Assembly (NCBI GenBank): GCA_007123625.1
Contig: SKKS01000423.1
Span: 1-6,671 of the forward strand
Direction of reading: 5' to 3'
From: Paracoccaceae bacterium
Lineage (GTDB): Bacteria > Pseudomonadota > Alphaproteobacteria > Rhodobacterales > Rhodobacteraceae
DNA length: 6,671 nt
Part shown: piece after piece, positions 5,475-6,671 of the stretch
How positions within the stretch are numbered: the first letter of the stretch is position 1
Layout: each line of letters starts with the position of its first letter
The notes under the pieces: model-generated
Seen by the model: the letters and a program-made list of their open reading frames with translations, nothing else
Told to the model about the DNA's origin: nothing
Database searches by the model: none
Made by a program: the position numbers and the translations under genes

Positions 5475-6593
5475 ATGCGCATCGGATGCCCGAAAGAGAT
5501 CAAGCCACAGGAATTCCGGGTCGGCCTGACCCCGAACGCCGCGCGCGAAGCTGTCGGCAACGGCCACGAAGTGATCGTGGAAACCGCCGCGGGCGAGGGC
5601 GCGGGCTTCACCGATGACGACTACACGGCCGCCGGGGCCACGGTCGTCGACACGGCCGCAGATATCTTTGCCACCGCCGACATGGTGGTCAAGGTCAAGG
5701 AACCCCAGGCCACGGAGCGCAAGCAACTGCGCGAAGGACAGGTGCTGTTCACCTATCTGCATCTGGCCCCGGACCCCGACCAGACGCGCGATCTGCTGGC
5801 CTCGGGCGTGACCGCCATCGCCTATGAAACCGTGACCGACCGGGCGGGCGGGCTGCCACTGCTGGCGCCGATGTCCGAGGTGGCCGGCCGACTGGCGCCC
5901 CAGATGGGCGCCTGGGCGCTGCAGAAAGCCAACGGCGGGCGCGGTGTGCTGATGGGGGGCGTACCTGGCGTGCGCCCAGCCAATGTGGTGATCATCGGCG
6001 GCGGCGTCGTGGGCACGGCGGCAGCGCGGGTGGCTGTGGGCATGGGCGCGAACGTGACGGTGCTGGACCGGTCGATCGCGCGCATGTCCTATCTGGACGA
6101 TGTTTTCATGGGCCGTCTGACCACGCAGTTCTCCGACGCGGGCGCGATCGAGGGGCTGCTTGAGCGCGCCGACATGATCGTCGGCGCGGTGCTGATCCCA
6201 GGCGCGGCAGCGCCCCGGCTCATCAGCCGCGCGCAACTGGGTCGGATGGCGCCGGGCGCGGTGCTGGTGGATGTGGCCATCGACCAGGGCGGGTGTTTCG
6301 AGACCTCGCGCGCCACCACACACCAAGACCCGGTCTACGAGGTCGACGGGATCATGCATTACTGCGTCGCCAACATGCCCGGCGCGGTGCCACGCACCTC
6401 GACCATTGCGCTGGGCAACGCCACCATGCCCTTCATGCTGGCGCTGGCCAACAAGGGCTGGAAACAGGCGTGCGAGGATGACCCGCATCTTCTTGAAGGG
6501 CTCAACACCCATGCGGGGCACCTGACCTATTACGCAGTCGGCAAGGCGCTTGGCATCGACGTTCTGTCCCCGGGCATGGCACTCAAGGTCTGA
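5475..6593 (+). CDS. ald: Alanine dehydrogenase (NAD-dependent)
   Basis: Catalyses reversible oxidative deamination of L-alanine to pyruvate and ammonia with NAD+ in the cytoplasm, linking alanine use to central carbon and nitrogen metabolism. The 372 residues match the usual family length. The N-terminal MRIGCPKEIKPQEFRVGLTP carries substrate-binding R15. K75 (in VKVKEP) and H96 (in YLHLA) are the catalytic residues known from the Mycobacterium tuberculosis enzyme, at the same numbers. The NAD-binding Rossmann motif is VVIIGGGVVGTAAARVA (171-187), with D198 for the adenosine ribose, and D270 (in VDVAIDQGG) completes the active site. The C-terminal part holds NMPGAVPRTST and ALGNATMPF, typical of Ald and distinguishing it from transhydrogenase alpha subunits. 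The ATG at 5475 follows GGGAGGA (5464-5470) by 4 nt. It is divergent from an Lrp/AsnC regulator, the standard setting for alanine-induced expression. It appears intact and monocistronic. Confidence 0.96.
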   Translation: MRIGCPKEIKPQEFRVGLTPNAAREAVGNGHEVIVETAAGEGAGFTDDDYTAAGATVVDTAADIFATADMVVKVKEPQATERKQLREGQVLFTYLHLAPDPDQTRDLLASGVTAIAYETVTDRAGGLPLLAPMSEVAGRLAPQMGAWALQKANGGRGVLMGGVPGVRPANVVIIGGGVVGTAAARVAVGMGANVTVLDRSIARMSYLDDVFMGRLTTQFSDAGAIEGLLERADMIVGAVLIPGAAAPRLISRAQLGRMAPGAVLVDVAIDQGGCFETSRATTHQDPVYEVDGIMHYCVANMPGAVPRTSTIALGNATMPFMLALANKGWKQACEDDPHLLEGLNTHAGHLTYYAVGKALGIDVLSPGMALKV

Positions 6594-6608
6594 GTTTCCG
6601 CCCGTATC

Positions 6609-6633
6609 CTTCATCTTGCCGGAAATACTCCGG
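6609..6633 (+). repeat. 3'-end element, copy B: CTTCATCTTGCCGGAAATACTCCGG
   Basis: Starts 15 nt after the ald stop and repeats the core of the element at 2734-2712 (minus strand), differing by a one-base length change and substitutions at the GG/C position. In this copy CCGGA (6619-6623) and TCCGG (6629-6633) form a perfect 5-bp hairpin with loop AATAC. Both copies lie just after a stop codon in the sense orientation, suggesting a 3'-end function. Confidence 0.55.
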
Positions 6634-6654
6634 GGGGTGAGGCCGTCAGGCCGA

Positions 6655-6671
6655 GGGGGGCAGCGCCCCCC
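6655..6671 (+). terminator. GC-only hairpin after ald, possible terminator, cut by window end
   Basis: GGGGGGC (6655-6661) and GCCCCCC (6665-6671) pair perfectly over 7 bp with loop AGC. A GGCC/GGCC inverted repeat with loop GTCA (6641-6652) precedes it. The stem ends exactly at the window edge, so a following T-tract cannot be seen. Together with the element at 6609-6633 it probably forms the ald 3' end. Confidence 0.45.

Noticed and set aside
5328..6614. 428-codon minus-strand frame opposite ald
   Set aside because: It is the antisense shadow of alanine dehydrogenase, His/Arg-rich and without recognisable motifs.
1..6671. CRISPR array, tRNA/rRNA genes, insertion sequence or defence island
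   Set aside because: No regularly spaced repeats, no cloverleaf or rRNA-like sequence, no transposase, and all gaps are under about 140 nt between housekeeping or metabolic genes.

Overview
The window reads as ordinary chromosome of an alphaproteobacterium, most likely of the Rhodobacterales/Rhodobacteraceae. The DNA is GC-rich. It encodes a Rhodobacter-type phosphatidylethanolamine N-methyltransferase (PmtA). It has the rpsU/COQ9 divergent pair that gave its name to the 'rpsU-divergently transcribed protein' family. It also carries two copies of a short CTTCATCTTGCC...AATACTCC element after stop codons. I see no mobile element, CRISPR array, tRNA, rRNA or phage gene.

Layout. (1) Positions 50-1662, plus strand: pmtA, then a zeta-crystallin-like quinone oxidoreductase that starts within a few bases of the pmtA stop, so the two are probably cotranscribed. 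(2) Positions 1675-4431, minus strand, transcribed in the order COQ9-family protein, branched-chain aminotransferase-like PLP enzyme, PIG3-type quinone oxidoreductase. The last gene ends 12 nt from the end of the plus-strand quinone oxidoreductase, so two MDR-superfamily reductases meet tail to tail. (3) Positions 4432-4568: a compact divergent region with a good rpsU promoter and a hairpin at the rpsU ribosome binding site. (4) Positions 4569-4775: rpsU (bS21), followed by a strong intrinsic terminator. (5) Positions 4879-5337, minus strand: an Lrp/AsnC regulator, divergent from (6) alanine dehydrogenase (ald) at 5475-6593. Their shared 137-bp region contains a 21-bp dyad. (7) Positions 6594-6671: no gene, but a 3'-end element and GC-rich hairpins.

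How the genes fit together. COQ9 serves ubiquinone synthesis, and the two quinone oxidoreductases may act on quinones or reactive carbonyls, so the left half has a membrane-lipid and quinone flavour. The aminotransferase links amino-acid nitrogen to 2-oxo acids. The Lrp/AsnC regulator beside ald is the classic arrangement for alanine-responsive control of alanine catabolism. I found no convincing new system. The points most worth a second look are the GNRA-capped hairpin over the rpsU Shine-Dalgarno, the recurring 3'-end element, and the dyad between the regulator gene and ald.
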